Part shown: in pieces, positions 8,103 through 18,580 of the stretch
Position numbering within the stretch: the first letter of the stretch is position 1
Layout of the letters: every line of letters starts with the position of its first letter
Assembly (NCBI RefSeq): GCF_002864685.1
Contig: NZ_NMQZ01000006.1
Coordinates: forward strand, 62,001 to 126,000
DNA length: 64,000 nucleotides
Direction of reading: 5' to 3'
DNA from: Alloalcanivorax mobilis
GTDB lineage: Bacteria > Pseudomonadota > Gammaproteobacteria > Pseudomonadales > Alcanivoracaceae
Translations under genes and position numbers: made by a program
Notes under the pieces: generated by a model
Database searches by the model: none
Told to the model about the DNA's origin: nothing
The model's input: only the letters and a program-made list of their open reading frames with translations

Positions 8103-8582
8103 ATGGCTGACGATCAGCAAAAGGTATTCCAGCTTCAGCGCGTGTATCTGAAGGACACCTCGTTCGAGTGCCCGGGGGCGCCGGACATCTTCCTTCAGGA
8201 ATGGAAACCCAAGGTCAACGTGCAGTTGAACAATGCCGCTCGCCGGCTGGGCGAGGGCAACGAATTCGAGGTGGAGATCACCGTCACGGTGACCGCCAAG
8301 GACGAGCAGGAAAGCCGCACTTTCTATTTGGTGGAAGTGACCCAGGCGGGCATCTTCACGGTGGTTAATATCGAGGGCGAGGAACGCGCCCAGTTGCTGG
8401 GTTCCTACTGCCCCAGCGTGCTGTTCCCTTACGCTCGCGAAGTGGTTTCCGATCTGGTTTCCAAGGGCTCATTCCCGCAGATGATTCTGCAACCGCTCAA
8501 CTTCGACGCGCTGTATCAGCAGCAGCGTGACAAACAGAATGGCGAGGGCGCCGCCACCGGTACCTCCGCCACCATGCAGTAA
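8103..8582 (+). CDS. secB: Protein-export chaperone SecB
   Basis: The 159-residue protein matches SecB, the tetrameric cytosolic chaperone that keeps preproteins unfolded and hands them to SecA. Conserved features are VYLKDTSFECPGAP near the start, VEITVTVTAKDE in the middle and LGSYCPSVLFPYARE near 100-115. The C-terminal tail after about 140 is low in complexity and variable. GGAGAAAAACC lies before the ATG. It ends the yibN-grxC-secB group and is convergent with trmL only 13 nt away. A GC-rich hairpin spanning about 8583-8610 covers both gene ends and may separate the transcripts. Confidence 0.97.
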   Translation: MADDQQKVFQLQRVYLKDTSFECPGAPDIFLQEWKPKVNVQLNNAARRLGEGNEFEVEITVTVTAKDEQESRTFYLVEVTQAGIFTVVNIEGEERAQLLGSYCPSVLFPYAREVVSDLVSKGSFPQMILQPLNFDALYQQQRDKQNGEGAATGTSATMQ

Positions 8583-8595
8583 CCGGGCTTCGCGC

Positions 8596-9060
8596 CTATC
8601 CGGCGCCCGGGTAACCGAGCTGCCGCCACGCTTCGTAGAGCGTTACCGCCACCGCGTTGCTGAGATTAAGGCTGCGGCTGCCAGCGACCATCGGCAGCCG
8701 CAGGCGCTGTTGTTCGGGCAAACCGGCCAGCAGCGCTGTGGGCAGACCCCGGGTTTCCGGGCCAAACAGCAGCACATCCCCGTCCTTGAAGCCGGCGTCC
8801 GCCGATGCCCGCTGACCGCGAGTGGTCAGCGCGAACACGCGCGCGCCTGGCAGCCGCTTCAGAAACGTCGGGTAATCCGCGTGCACCTCGACGCTGGCCA
8901 GATCCCGATAGTCCAACCCGGCCCGGCGCAGCCGTTTCTCATCCAACTGAAAGCCGAGCGGTTCAATCAAATGCAAGGTGGCGCCGGTATTGGCGGCAAG
9001 GCGCATCACATTGCCAGTGTTGGGCGGTATTTCCGGTTCGAACAGGGCGATATGCAGCAT
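8596..9060 (-). CDS. trmL: tRNA (cytidine(34)-2'-O)-methyltransferase TrmL
   Basis: The 154-residue SPOUT-class methyltransferase modifies the wobble ribose of tRNA-Leu isoacceptors using S-adenosylmethionine. The three SPOUT motifs are visible: [16 protein letters not shown] near the start, [11 protein letters not shown] near 100 and [17 protein letters not shown] near 122-140, which form the trefoil knot. The start is set at 9060 ([10 protein letters not shown]), the family's usual N-terminus. A longer form starting ten codons upstream adds only a proline-rich stretch. Confidence 0.94.
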   Translation of the reverse strand: MLHIALFEPEIPPNTGNVMRLAANTGATLHLIEPLGFQLDEKRLRRAGLDYRDLASVEVHADYPTFLKRLPGARVFALTTRGQRASADAGFKDGDVLLFGPETRGLPTALLAGLPEQQRLRLPMVAGSRSLNLSNAVAVTLYEAWRQLGYPGAG

Positions 9061-9197
9061 GGTCGGCGGCGTTGGCGGCGGGGCAAACATGGTAACCGCT
9101 TGCCGCGCACTTTTCTTTGCGCTTTGCTGGGCGCTGGTTCGGCCGGGCAGCGGCGATCACGGAAAAGAGGGCAGGCGATGGCACCACGGAGCACACC

Positions 9198-9554
9198 ATG
9201 AAACGGGTCTATGAAGCCCGCGACGGGTTGGAAGCGCACATGGTGGCCGGGTTGTTGGAGCAGGCCGGCCTGCTGGCGCAGGTCAACGGCGATATGCTGC
9301 AGGGGGGCATCGGCGAACTGCCGGCGCTGGGCCTGGCCAGTGTCTGGGTCGCCGACAACGACGAAGACCGCGCCCGCGAAGTGATCACGGATTTCGAGGC
9401 CCGCCAACCGCTCCCCGCCGCGCCATCGCTGCGCGAACGCCTGCGCCCCACCGAGCACCACCATGACGACACCCGCCGCGCGTTCCGCCACGGCCTGCTG
9501 ATCGGCCTGGTGGTCGGAGCGGTGGCGGTGCTGTGGTTGTTGCGCGGCGGGTGA
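9198..9554 (+). CDS. DUF2007 domain protein with C-terminal membrane helix
   Basis: The 118-residue protein begins with a DUF2007 (putative signal-transducing) domain, MKRVYEARDGLEAHMVAGLLEQAGL, followed by a G/A-rich loop and a WVADNDEDRAREVI segment. Residues 98-115 (GLLIGLVVGAVAVLWLL) form one membrane helix, so the domain should face the cytoplasm. The molecular role of DUF2007 is unknown. The start at 9198 is preferred over a longer frame because the domain begins at this Met. The gene is followed by a REP-like repeat region rather than a partner gene. Confidence 0.8.
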   Translation: MKRVYEARDGLEAHMVAGLLEQAGLLAQVNGDMLQGGIGELPALGLASVWVADNDEDRAREVITDFEARQPLPAAPSLRERLRPTEHHHDDTRRAFRHGLLIGLVVGAVAVLWLLRGG

Positions 9555-9562
9555 CGCACCCT

Positions 9563-9597
9563 TTCGCGGTCGAGGACCGCTCCCACAGCGGCTTCGT
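9563..9597 (+). repeat. REP-like half element
   Basis: This 35-nt stretch, beginning TTCGCGGTCGAGGACCGC, recurs with one mismatch at 43064-43098. It contains the inverted GCGGTC..GACCGC stem and the CTCCCACAGCGG tail typical of pseudomonad-type REP sequences. Confidence 0.75.
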
Positions 9598-9824
9598 TGC
9601 CAAGCGGGGCGAATCTGACTTGAAACAAGCAAGACCCGCCGCTCACGGCTGGAACGCCGAAGGCGGCCCGAAGGGTGAGTGGCAACGCCACGAATCAAGT
9701 AGAGCGCCCCAAAGGGCGTCAACAGCGGTAAGAGGTATCTTCTCACGGTCATTGCTCTTGCAGGACACCATGGAATCTCCCACAAAAACATTCCAACCCG
9801 GATATGGCCCTGCTACGGCGCCGC
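9598..9824. other. Gene-free stretch between DUF2007 gene and typA
   Basis: No credible gene is present. The segment carries short imperfect inverted repeats (GCCGAAGGCGGC near 9656-9667 and AGAGCGCCCCAAAGGGCGTC near 9702) and a stretch around 9725-9800 that looks conserved in composition but matches nothing else in the window. It is flanked on both sides by REP/BIME-like repeats, and could be a remnant of a mobile element. Confidence 0.4.
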
Positions 9825-9909
9825 GTGGGAGCGGTCCTTGACCGCGAACCGAGCCTGAAAGGCGAGGCGGGTCTGGCAGAGCTCTTTCGTGGTCAGGGAC
9901 CGCTCCCAC
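9825..9909. repeat. BIME-like paired REP element, copy A
   Basis: The segment has inverted outer arms: GTGGGAGCGGTCCTTGACCG at the left and the complementary form ending GGGACCGCTCCCAC at the right. The inner sequence GAGCCTGAAAGGCGAGGCGG is found in reverse complement, with a few changes, at 43020-43065, so a complete second copy exists in opposite orientation. Confidence 0.8.
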
Positions 9910-9911
9910 AT

Positions 9912-9936
9912 AAAAAAACGGCCCCGAAGGGCCGTC
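9912..9936 (-). terminator. Rho-independent terminator of typA
   Basis: Read on the minus strand, ACGGCCC-TTCG-GGGCCGT is followed by a run of seven T, 16 nt beyond the typA stop codon. The stable tetraloop hairpin plus T-run is a canonical intrinsic terminator. Confidence 0.9.
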
Positions 9937-9951
9937 CTGCTACAACGCCAA

Positions 9952-11760
<1,809 letters not shown>

Positions 11761-12157
11761 AAAAAAAGCTCCGTATTACGGGTAATGCCACCGCCGGTCC
11801 AATGATATCGGGATGCCCGCGAGCAGCTTCGCCGGGGCGGACAAGCCCGTCGTTCGGGGCATGTTGGGGGGATCGGGGGGCGGATTCGGGGGCGCATTGT
11901 ACAGTCCTTAGCCCCGGGGAAGCCATAACAACCTGATGACATCGGTGTCAGCGGCTTTTCCGGGGCCTCGCGCGGCGGCCGGCCGGGCGGTGGGCGGGGC
12001 CGGGCAACCATGCCAGAATGTGACGCCGTTCATGGCCCCGGCCCACGCTGACCCGCTCAGGCAGGGCCACGACGCCGATGCGCAACCAAATGGCATCGGA
12101 CCGGTCGTAGAGCCTGTCATGATTTTTGTGCCACTGAGCTGGGGATCAATATTGGTT
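11761..12157. promoter_or_regulatory. Divergent intergenic region typA / retropepsin gene
   Basis: This 397-nt region separates typA (minus) from the protease gene (plus), so it should contain both promoters. A candidate typA -10 (TACAAT on the minus strand) is at 11896-11901. Positions 11856-11892 carry four runs of four to six G on the plus strand. No further gene was found: an in-frame upstream extension of the protease ORF from 11936 lacks family similarity and is rejected. Confidence 0.45.
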
Positions 12158-12733
12158 ATGCGTTACCGCTGGGCACCGGCGTTGCTTGCCCTGGCCTGCA
12201 CGGCCCAGGCCGGCGGGCCGGCACCGGCCAGCAAAGTGATATTGGGGTTGCATGAGCAGGTGCATATCCGAGAATTGGGGCTGACGCTGCCGGCCAAGCT
12301 GGACACCGGCGCGGAGTCGGCGTCGCTGAGCGCCGATCAGGTGCGCACTTTTTTGCGTGACGGACACCAGATGGTCTCCTTCGCGTTGGCCGTGGACGCC
12401 GACACCCGCGAAAAATGGGGCCTCGGCGCCGGCCCGTCGGATCGTATAGAGTTGCCGCTGGCCGATCATGTACGTATAAAGCAGCGCGCGGAGAGCGCGC
12501 TGCCCGGTGACAAGGGATATACCCGTCGGCCGGTGGTGGCATTGACTCTGTGCGTGGGCGATCGCCTCGCCACGGTGGAGGTCAACCTCACCGATCGCCG
12601 GGCGTTCAGCTACCCGTTACTGGTCGGGTCGGAGGCGTTGCGTGATTTGGGCGCGCTGGTGGACCCGGCGGTATCGATGGGGCGCGGGGCGCCGGATTGT
12701 GCTCGCGGCGGAGTCGCTGCGGGCGCCGAATAA
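12158..12733 (+). CDS. Retropepsin-like aspartic protease, RimK-associated type
   Basis: The 191-residue protein has an N-terminal signal peptide (about 1-18) and one retropepsin-like domain (PF05618 type, often labelled ATP-dependent zinc protease). The aspartic protease motif is AKLDTGAESASL with the catalytic Asp at 49, preceded by a flap-like region and followed by FSYPLLVGSEAL near 159-170. A single domain implies a dimer. It is predicted to act in the periplasm. It lies 18 nt before a transglutaminase-like membrane protein and an ATP-grasp ligase, a conserved three-gene set in gammaproteobacteria. The target is unknown; processing of a peptide or protein made by the ligase is a reasonable inference. 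Confidence 0.82.
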   Translation: MRYRWAPALLALACTAQAGGPAPASKVILGLHEQVHIRELGLTLPAKLDTGAESASLSADQVRTFLRDGHQMVSFALAVDADTREKWGLGAGPSDRIELPLADHVRIKQRAESALPGDKGYTRRPVVALTLCVGDRLATVEVNLTDRRAFSYPLLVGSEALRDLGALVDPAVSMGRGAPDCARGGVAAGAE

Positions 12734-12751
12734 TTGGAATAAGGCTAGACA

Positions 12752-14287
12752 ATGCGTTCTGTAAAGTTGCACGCCCGGCTGCTGGCCACCACTTTGCTTA
12801 TCGTTGGCATCGGCAGCATGGCGTATCAGGTGCTGGTACAGAAAGTCCCGCTGAAGGAAAGCGAAACCGACCCGGTGTGGGTGGTGGACGCCCAGGTCAG
12901 TTTCACCGCCCGTCCCAACCAGCCCCTCAAGGCGCGCATGTTCGTGCCGCCTCTGGACAGCGGCTTTACCGCGCTCAACGAAAGCTTTATTTCCAATAAT
13001 TACGGGGTCAACGTCAACCGCGAGAACGGCAACCGCCTGGTGACCTGGTCGGCCCGTCGCGGCGCTGGCGAGGAAACCCTCTATTACCGTTTGATGTTGA
13101 CCCCGCGCTTCGCCGAGCCGGCACCACCGCCGGAAGGCGGGCCGCAGTTTCGTCCCAGTCCCTCTTTGCAGGGCGCGGAGCGGGTCGCCGCGGATGCTCT
13201 GCTGGCGCCGATTCGCCAGCATTCGGCGGATATCGAAACCTTTATCAGCGAGACCATCAAGCGCGTCAACAACTTGGAAAACGATAACGTGAGGCTGCTG
13301 CTGGGCGGCGACCTGCGCCCGGAAAATCGGGCCCGCGTGGTGGATTTGCTGCTGGCGGTGGCGCATATCCCCGCCGAGCCGGTGCACACCCTGCAGCTGG
13401 CGGACAACAAGAGCCAACAGCCGGAACTGTGGCTGCGCACCTTTAATGGTCAGGACTGGCTTTACTTCAACCCGCTGGATGGCCGGCAGGGCCTGCCCGA
13501 GGACCGGTTGGTATGGTGGAGCGGCGAAAAGCCGCTGCTGACCCTGGAAGGCGGGCGCGGATCGCGGGTCAGCTTCAGTGTGCACGAGAACGAAATGAGC
13601 GCCCTGCAATTGGCGCAATCGCTGAAGCTGCAAGACCGCAACACCTTTATTGATTTCACTTTTTATGAACTGCCAGTGCCGACCCAGCAACTGTTGAAGG
13701 TGCTGATCATGATTCCGGTGGGTGTACTGCTGGTGCTGCTGATCCGCTCGCTGGTGGGCATGGAGACGCTGGGCACGTTCACCCCGGTGCTGATCGCGTT
13801 GGCGTTCCGTGAGACTCAGGTGATCTGGGGCGTGCTGTTGTTCACCGGCATCACCACCGTGGGCTTGTCGGTGCGATCCTATCTTGAGCATTTGAAATTG
13901 CAGCTGTTGGCGCGATTGTCGGTGGTGCTGACGTTCGTGGTGATCATGATGGGCGTGATCACGCTGCTCAGCTATAAGCTGGGGCTGTCCACCGGCTTGT
14001 CGGTGGCGCTGTTCCCGATGGTGATTCTGACCATGGTGATCGAACGGGTTTCCATCGTCTGGGAAGAGCGCGGCGGGCCGCAGTCATTGAAAGTGGCGAT
14101 TGGTACCCTGATCGCCGCCGTCCTGTGCCATTTCCTGATGGTCTGGGAGCAGCTCATCTATCTGGTGTTCACCTTCCCCGGCATTCTGCTGATGCTGGCG
14201 GCGGTGATGGTGGTGATGGGCCATTATCGCGGCTATCGCCTGATGGAACTGCTGCGCTTTCGGGCGATGACCGAAGAGGGCAACTGA
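12752..14287 (+). CDS. Inactive transglutaminase fused to multi-spanning membrane domain
   Basis: The 511-residue protein has an N-terminal membrane helix (about 8-26), a soluble region of about 280 residues with a transglutaminase-like segment (about 130-290) and six or seven C-terminal membrane helices (about 310-495). I see no Cys in the transglutaminase-like core: the segment around ADALLAPIRQHSADIETFI lacks the usual catalytic Cys, so the name inactive transglutaminase applies. AAGG lies upstream of the ATG. The gene ends TGATG, overlapping the ATP-grasp gene by one base. It is probably a membrane receptor or channel for the module's product. Confidence 0.82.
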   Translation: MRSVKLHARLLATTLLIVGIGSMAYQVLVQKVPLKESETDPVWVVDAQVSFTARPNQPLKARMFVPPLDSGFTALNESFISNNYGVNVNRENGNRLVTWSARRGAGEETLYYRLMLTPRFAEPAPPPEGGPQFRPSPSLQGAERVAADALLAPIRQHSADIETFISETIKRVNNLENDNVRLLLGGDLRPENRARVVDLLLAVAHIPAEPVHTLQLADNKSQQPELWLRTFNGQDWLYFNPLDGRQGLPEDRLVWWSGEKPLLTLEGGRGSRVSFSVHENEMSALQLAQSLKLQDRNTFIDFTFYELPVPTQQLLKVLIMIPVGVLLVLLIRSLVGMETLGTFTPVLIALAFRETQVIWGVLLFTGITTVGLSVRSYLEHLKLQLLARLSVVLTFVVIMMGVITLLSYKLGLSTGLSVALFPMVILTMVIERVSIVWEERGGPQSLKVAIGTLIAAVLCHFLMVWEQLIYLVFTFPGILLMLAAVMVVMGHYRGYRLMELLRFRAMTEEGN

Positions 14288-15288
14288 TGTTCGGGATCAA
14301 CACCTGGAAGGCCCTGCGCCAGCGCGGGGTGATGGGCATCAACCAGCGCAATGGCGACTATGTGCTGATGTACAACGACCGCCATCTCTACCCGCTGGTG
14401 GACGATAAGATCCGCACCAAGAATCTGGCGCTCAGCGCCGGCATCCGGGTGCCGGAGATGTACGGCATCATCGATACCGAGCAGGGCATCAGCACGCTGG
14501 ATCACATTGTCGAAACCCACGGTGACTTCGTGATCAAGCCCGCCCAGGGCGCCGGTGGCGATGGCATCATGGTGATCTCGGATCGCTTTGAAGGCTTCTA
14601 CCGCAGCTCCTCGGGCCGCATGATCAGCCCCGAGGAGCTGGAGTTTCACATCTCCGGGATTATCTCGGGCATCTATTCCCTGGGTGGGCACCGCGACCGG
14701 GCCCTGATTGAGTATCGGGTGCGTTCCACCGACCTGTTCGACCGCATCAGCATTGGCGGTGTGCCGGATGTGCGCATCATCGTGCTCAAGGGCTACCCGG
14801 TGGCGGCCATGCTGCGCTTGCCAACCCGCCAGTCCGACGGCAAGGCCAACCTGCACCAGGGCGCCATTGGCGTGGGCGTGGACATCGCCACCGGCGTGAC
14901 CCTCAGCGGCACCTGGCACAACCTGAAAATTGATCGCCACCCGGACACCGCCCATCCGGTGGCCGGGGTGCAAATCCCCGATTGGCAGGAATGTCTGGAC
15001 CTGGCCGCACGCTGTTATGACCTCACCGGCTTGGGGTATCTGGGCGTGGATCTGGTGATGGACAAGCACAAAGGCCCGATGATGTTGGAGTTGAACGCCC
15101 GGCCCGGGCTGAACATCCAGATCGCCATCGACGATGGCCTGGTGCGCCGCTGTCAGATCGTTGAGAAGCACCTGGAGAAGCTCGGCGACGACGCCGAGGC
15201 CGAACCGGTAGCCCGGCGGGTGGCGTTGTCCAAGCAGCACTTCGCGGTGGCCCGGCTGCCTGATCAGGTGATTACGACGGCGCAGTAG
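14287..15288 (+). CDS. Alpha-L-glutamate ligase-like ATP-grasp protein
   Basis: The 333-residue cytoplasmic protein belongs to the ATP-grasp group (RimK-like, TIGR02291 type). The nucleotide-binding motif FVIKPAQGAGGDGI is at residues 81-94. The metal-binding C-terminal motif MMLELNARPGLNIQIA lies near 267-282, with LGYLGVDLVMD just before it. Such enzymes join an amino acid to a peptide or protein carboxylate. The true start (MFGINTWKAL) shares a base with the preceding stop, so the membrane protein and the ligase are translationally coupled. The substrate is unknown. The pairing with a retropepsin-like protease suggests a modification-and-trimming system. Confidence 0.88.
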   Translation: MFGINTWKALRQRGVMGINQRNGDYVLMYNDRHLYPLVDDKIRTKNLALSAGIRVPEMYGIIDTEQGISTLDHIVETHGDFVIKPAQGAGGDGIMVISDRFEGFYRSSSGRMISPEELEFHISGIISGIYSLGGHRDRALIEYRVRSTDLFDRISIGGVPDVRIIVLKGYPVAAMLRLPTRQSDGKANLHQGAIGVGVDIATGVTLSGTWHNLKIDRHPDTAHPVAGVQIPDWQECLDLAARCYDLTGLGYLGVDLVMDKHKGPMMLELNARPGLNIQIAIDDGLVRRCQIVEKHLEKLGDDAEAEPVARRVALSKQHFAVARLPDQVITTAQ

Positions 15289-15377
15289 CGCCGTCTCCGC
15301 GACCTTCCCCATATTAAGGTTCAATTAACACTGGTTGGTTATTCTCGCGACTTCTCATTTCGGTTCGCGGTGTTCCC

Positions 15378-17222
15378 ATGGCAGTGGCTCCCGCCCATAA
15401 GGGCCTGTTCCCCCGTCTTTTTTTTCTGACCAACTACGGCCTGTTGCTGGTCGTGACCGGCTATATCGCCCACCAGAGCCTGATGCCCTGGGAGAAGGGC
15501 TGGAACGTGCTGTTCACGCTGGCGGCGCTGTTCGGTTACGCCTTTGTCTATTTGCTGCCGACCCTGTTGATGACGGCGCTGGCCTGGTGGTTGTTGCCAC
15601 GTCCGCTGGCGCGAGTGCTGGCGGTGCTGCTGGCCAGCGCGGTTCTGATGCTGTTGATCGTGGACAGCCAGGTGTATCGGCTGTACGGCTTTCACATCAA
15701 CGGATTCGTCTGGAACCTGATGGTCACCCCGGGGGGCATCGCCTCCATGGGCGGCAGCGACGGCACCGTTTACTCGGTGGGGCTGGTGTGTCTGGCGATC
15801 GTGGTGCTGGAGGCAGCGCTGATGGCGCTCTCGGTGCATCGTCGTGGTCCGGTGCTGCGCTGGTGGCTGGTGGCCACGGTGTTGTTGGGGTGCATGCTCG
15901 GCGAGCGTTTTGTTTATGGTCTGAGTCATTTGAACGGCTATCGCCCGGTGCTGGCGATTGCCCATGAAATCCCGCTTTATCAGCCCGCCACCTTTGCCAG
16001 CGTTGCCAAGGATCTGGGTTACCAGGTCAAGCGCCGCACCAGTATCGATGTCACCGATTCCGGCCGGCTCCAGTATCCGTTGAACGCTTTGCAGCGGCGG
16101 GACAACCCGCCCAGCCCGAACGTGCTGTTTCTGGTCGCCGAATCCCTGCGCGGCGATATGCTGACCCCGGAAATCATGCCCAATCTGTGGCGCTTCGCCA
16201 GCCAGCATGGGCGGCGCTACAGCGATCACTTCAGTGGCGGCAATGGCACCCGCATGGGCATTTTTTCCCTGTTCTACGGCTTGCCCGGCAACTATTGGTT
16301 TTCGTTTCTCAATGCCCGCAAGCCGCCCTTGCTGATTAGTGAAATGCAGCGGCGCGACTACCGGTTCGGCTTGTACACCAGCGCCCGTTTCAGTTATCCG
16401 GAATTCGACAAGACCGTGTTCTCCGGCGTGCCCCAAGACGTGATGGTCAGCGACGACACTGGCCAGGGCTGGCAGCGCGATCGCCGCAACGTGGCCCGGC
16501 TGCTCGATTTCCTGCACCAGGATGGCAATGGCAGGCCGTTCTTCGGTTTTATGTTTTTCGAATCCCCCCACGCCCGCTATTACTTCCCCGAAGAAAGCGT
16601 GATTCGCAGCGATTATCTGGCCGACTTCAACTACGCCACCATGGACGTACACGAAGACATGCCGCGCATCTTCAACCGCTACATCAATTCGGTGCACCAT
16701 CTCGATCAGCAACTGGGCCGGGTGATCGATGAGCTGGAGAGCAGCGGCCAACTGGACAACACCCTGGTGGTGATCACCGGAGACCACGGCGAGGAATTCA
16801 TGGAGCATGGCCGCTGGGGCCACAACTCGGAATTTCATGATGAGCAGGTGCACGTGCCGCTGGTGATCGCCGGCCCGGGCATCGACCCGGCGGTGGTCAA
16901 CCTGCCCACCAGCCACCTGGACGTGGCGCCCACGGTGATGCAGCGCCTGGGCGTCACCAGCCCCAGCGGTGATTACGCGGTCGGCGTGCCGCTGGACCAG
17001 GTCAGCCCGGATCGCTACCGGCTCGCCGCCAGTTGGGACGCGGTGGCCTACATGGGCCAACAGTTCAAAATCGCCATGCCCATGAACGCCGGCGGCCTGG
17101 CCGAAATGAGCGTCAGCCGCGCCGATGATGAACCGGTGGCGGACGAAGAGGCGGTCTTCGCCAGCGAACAGACGCGGCTGGCGAGGGTGCTGCGCGACAT
17201 GTCGCGGTTTTATCGGAAATAA
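15378..17222 (+). CDS. PbgA/YejM (LapC)-type inner-membrane sulfatase-fold protein
   Basis: The 614-residue protein has about five N-terminal membrane helices (DUF3413, about residues 15-190) followed by a periplasmic alkaline-phosphatase-superfamily sulfatase domain (about 245-610). Visible fold motifs are NVLFLVAESLRGDML (about 248-262), GNGTRMGIFSLFYGLPG (about 290-306) and VVITGDHGEEFMEHGRWGH (about 465-483). In enterobacteria this family senses LPS and controls LpxC turnover, and is not thought to act as a sulfatase. The same role is inferred here. The gene has its own upstream spacing of 89 nt, and its TAA stop is followed with no gap by a heptamer repeat array. Confidence 0.9.
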   Translation: MAVAPAHKGLFPRLFFLTNYGLLLVVTGYIAHQSLMPWEKGWNVLFTLAALFGYAFVYLLPTLLMTALAWWLLPRPLARVLAVLLASAVLMLLIVDSQVYRLYGFHINGFVWNLMVTPGGIASMGGSDGTVYSVGLVCLAIVVLEAALMALSVHRRGPVLRWWLVATVLLGCMLGERFVYGLSHLNGYRPVLAIAHEIPLYQPATFASVAKDLGYQVKRRTSIDVTDSGRLQYPLNALQRRDNPPSPNVLFLVAESLRGDMLTPEIMPNLWRFASQHGRRYSDHFSGGNGTRMGIFSLFYGLPGNYWFSFLNARKPPLLISEMQRRDYRFGLYTSARFSYPEFDKTVFSGVPQDVMVSDDTGQGWQRDRRNVARLLDFLHQDGNGRPFFGFMFFESPHARYYFPEESVIRSDYLADFNYATMDVHEDMPRIFNRYINSVHHLDQQLGRVIDELESSGQLDNTLVVITGDHGEEFMEHGRWGHNSEFHDEQVHVPLVIAGPGIDPAVVNLPTSHLDVAPTVMQRLGVTSPSGDYAVGVPLDQVSPDRYRLAASWDAVAYMGQQFKIAMPMNAGGLAEMSVSRADDEPVADEEAVFASEQTRLARVLRDMSRFYRK

Positions 17223-17415
17223 GACGCCGGACGCTGGACGCCGGACGCCGGACGCTAAGATCAAAACCCGGACCAAGAGCATTGCGGCTACGCAAGAGCC
17301 TTTTGCGCGCCCCCATCGTTGCGGTGCCAGGGTTAAGCGTCCGGCGTCCGGCGTCAGGCGTCAGGCGTCAGGCGTCAGGCGTCTAGCGTCTAGCGTCTAG
17401 CCTCCAGCATCAGGC
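17223..17415. repeat. Heptamer-armed inverted element 2 (GACGCCG type)
   Basis: The left arm (17223-17257) has four GACGCCG/GACGCTG units ending GACGCTAAG and starts at the base after the stop codon. The right arm (about 17335-17415) has about eleven inverted units: GCGTCCG, GCGTCAG, GCGTCTA and degenerate copies. The core begins TAAGATCAAAACCCGG and contains the hairpin TTGCG-GCTA-CGCAA at 17282-17295. The core start and hairpin match element 1. Confidence 0.87.
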
Positions 17416-17489
17416 ATATAAGCTCCACCTCCTTCCATGCTATACTTTCGCGCCCATTTTTTGATCAGCGAAAATCGCAGGCGGAGTGC

Positions 17490-18578
17490 ATGTCCGAGGT
17501 AGCCCCCCCACCGATTCAAAGACGCGCCATTGCTTTGGTGTCTGGCGGCCTGGACTCGATGCTGGCCGTGAAGGTGATGCAGGAGCAGGGTGTTCACGTG
17601 GAGGGGGTGAATTTTTTCACCGGTTTCTGCGTGGAAGGCCATACCCATGCGATCCGCAAGAAAGACCAGGACAAAGACAAGCGCAACAACGCCCTGTGGG
17701 TGGCGGAGACGCTGGGCATCCAGCTGCACATCGTGGACATCTCCGAGGAATACAAGGATGTGGTGCTCAACCCCAAGCACGGTTACGGCGCCAACCTGAA
17801 TCCCTGCCTGGACTGCAAGATCTTCATGGTCAACCAAGCCACCCTGATGCTCAACAAGGCACGGGAGCTGGCCGGCGAGAAGGGCTTCGATTTTATTGTC
17901 ACCGGCGAGGTGGTCGGCCAGCGGCCGAAGAGTCAGCGTAAGGAAACCATGCCGATCATCAGCCGCGAGTCCGGTGCCGATGATCGCCTGCTGCGCCCGC
18001 TCAGCGCCCGCAATCTGCCGCCGACCCTGCCGGAACGGGAAGGCTGGGTGGACCGCGAGCGCCTGCACGGCTTCTCCGGGCGCAACCGCAAGCCGCAGAT
18101 GGCGCTGGCCAAGCAGTTCGGCCTGGAAGAATACGCCCAACCCGCTGGCGGCTGTTGCTTTCTCACCGACGAATCCTACTCCCGTAAGCTCACCGACCTG
18201 TGGACGGCGCGCAACGAACGCCGCTATGAGCTGGATGACATCATGCTGCTCAAGGTCGGCCGACACATCCGTCCGGCGCCGCACTACAAGCTGATCATCA
18301 GCCGCGAGGAAGGGGAGAACCGCTTCCTGGAAGGCTACCGTTACCAGTTCACCAGCCTCACCACCGCCAGTTGCCCCGGGCCGCTGGCGCTGGTGGACGG
18401 CACCCTGGAAAACGAAGAGCAGCGCCACCAGGCGGCGGCCATCGTCGCCCGTTACTCGAAGGGCCGTGGTGATGATCAAGTGGTGGTGGAGATGCGCGAG
18501 CCCGGCGGCGTGGCCCGGGAACTGACCGTCACCCCGGCCCACCCGGACGACATTCCTCTGGCCTGGAACGTGGGGTAG
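17490..18578 (+). CDS. PP-loop ATPase, MnmA/ThiI-like tRNA-thiolation-type protein
   Basis: The 362-residue protein has an N-terminal adenylating PP-loop domain with SGGLDSM at residues 18-24, and a cysteine pair NPCLDC (C106, C109) resembling the first catalytic Cys region of MnmA. A further Cys pair, GGCCF, lies near 223-227. NCBI-type annotation often calls this group tRNA (5-methylaminomethyl-2-thiouridylate)-methyltransferase, but it is not canonical MnmA. The C-terminal half has no domain that I recognise. A TusA-like sulfur carrier gene starts 2 nt after its stop, so it likely uses persulfide sulfur to thiolate an RNA or small molecule. The substrate is unknown. Confidence 0.78.
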   Translation: MSEVAPPPIQRRAIALVSGGLDSMLAVKVMQEQGVHVEGVNFFTGFCVEGHTHAIRKKDQDKDKRNNALWVAETLGIQLHIVDISEEYKDVVLNPKHGYGANLNPCLDCKIFMVNQATLMLNKARELAGEKGFDFIVTGEVVGQRPKSQRKETMPIISRESGADDRLLRPLSARNLPPTLPEREGWVDRERLHGFSGRNRKPQMALAKQFGLEEYAQPAGGCCFLTDESYSRKLTDLWTARNERRYELDDIMLLKVGRHIRPAPHYKLIISREEGENRFLEGYRYQFTSLTTASCPGPLALVDGTLENEEQRHQAAAIVARYSKGRGDDQVVVEMREPGGVARELTVTPAHPDDIPLAWNVG

Positions 18579-18580
18579 AC

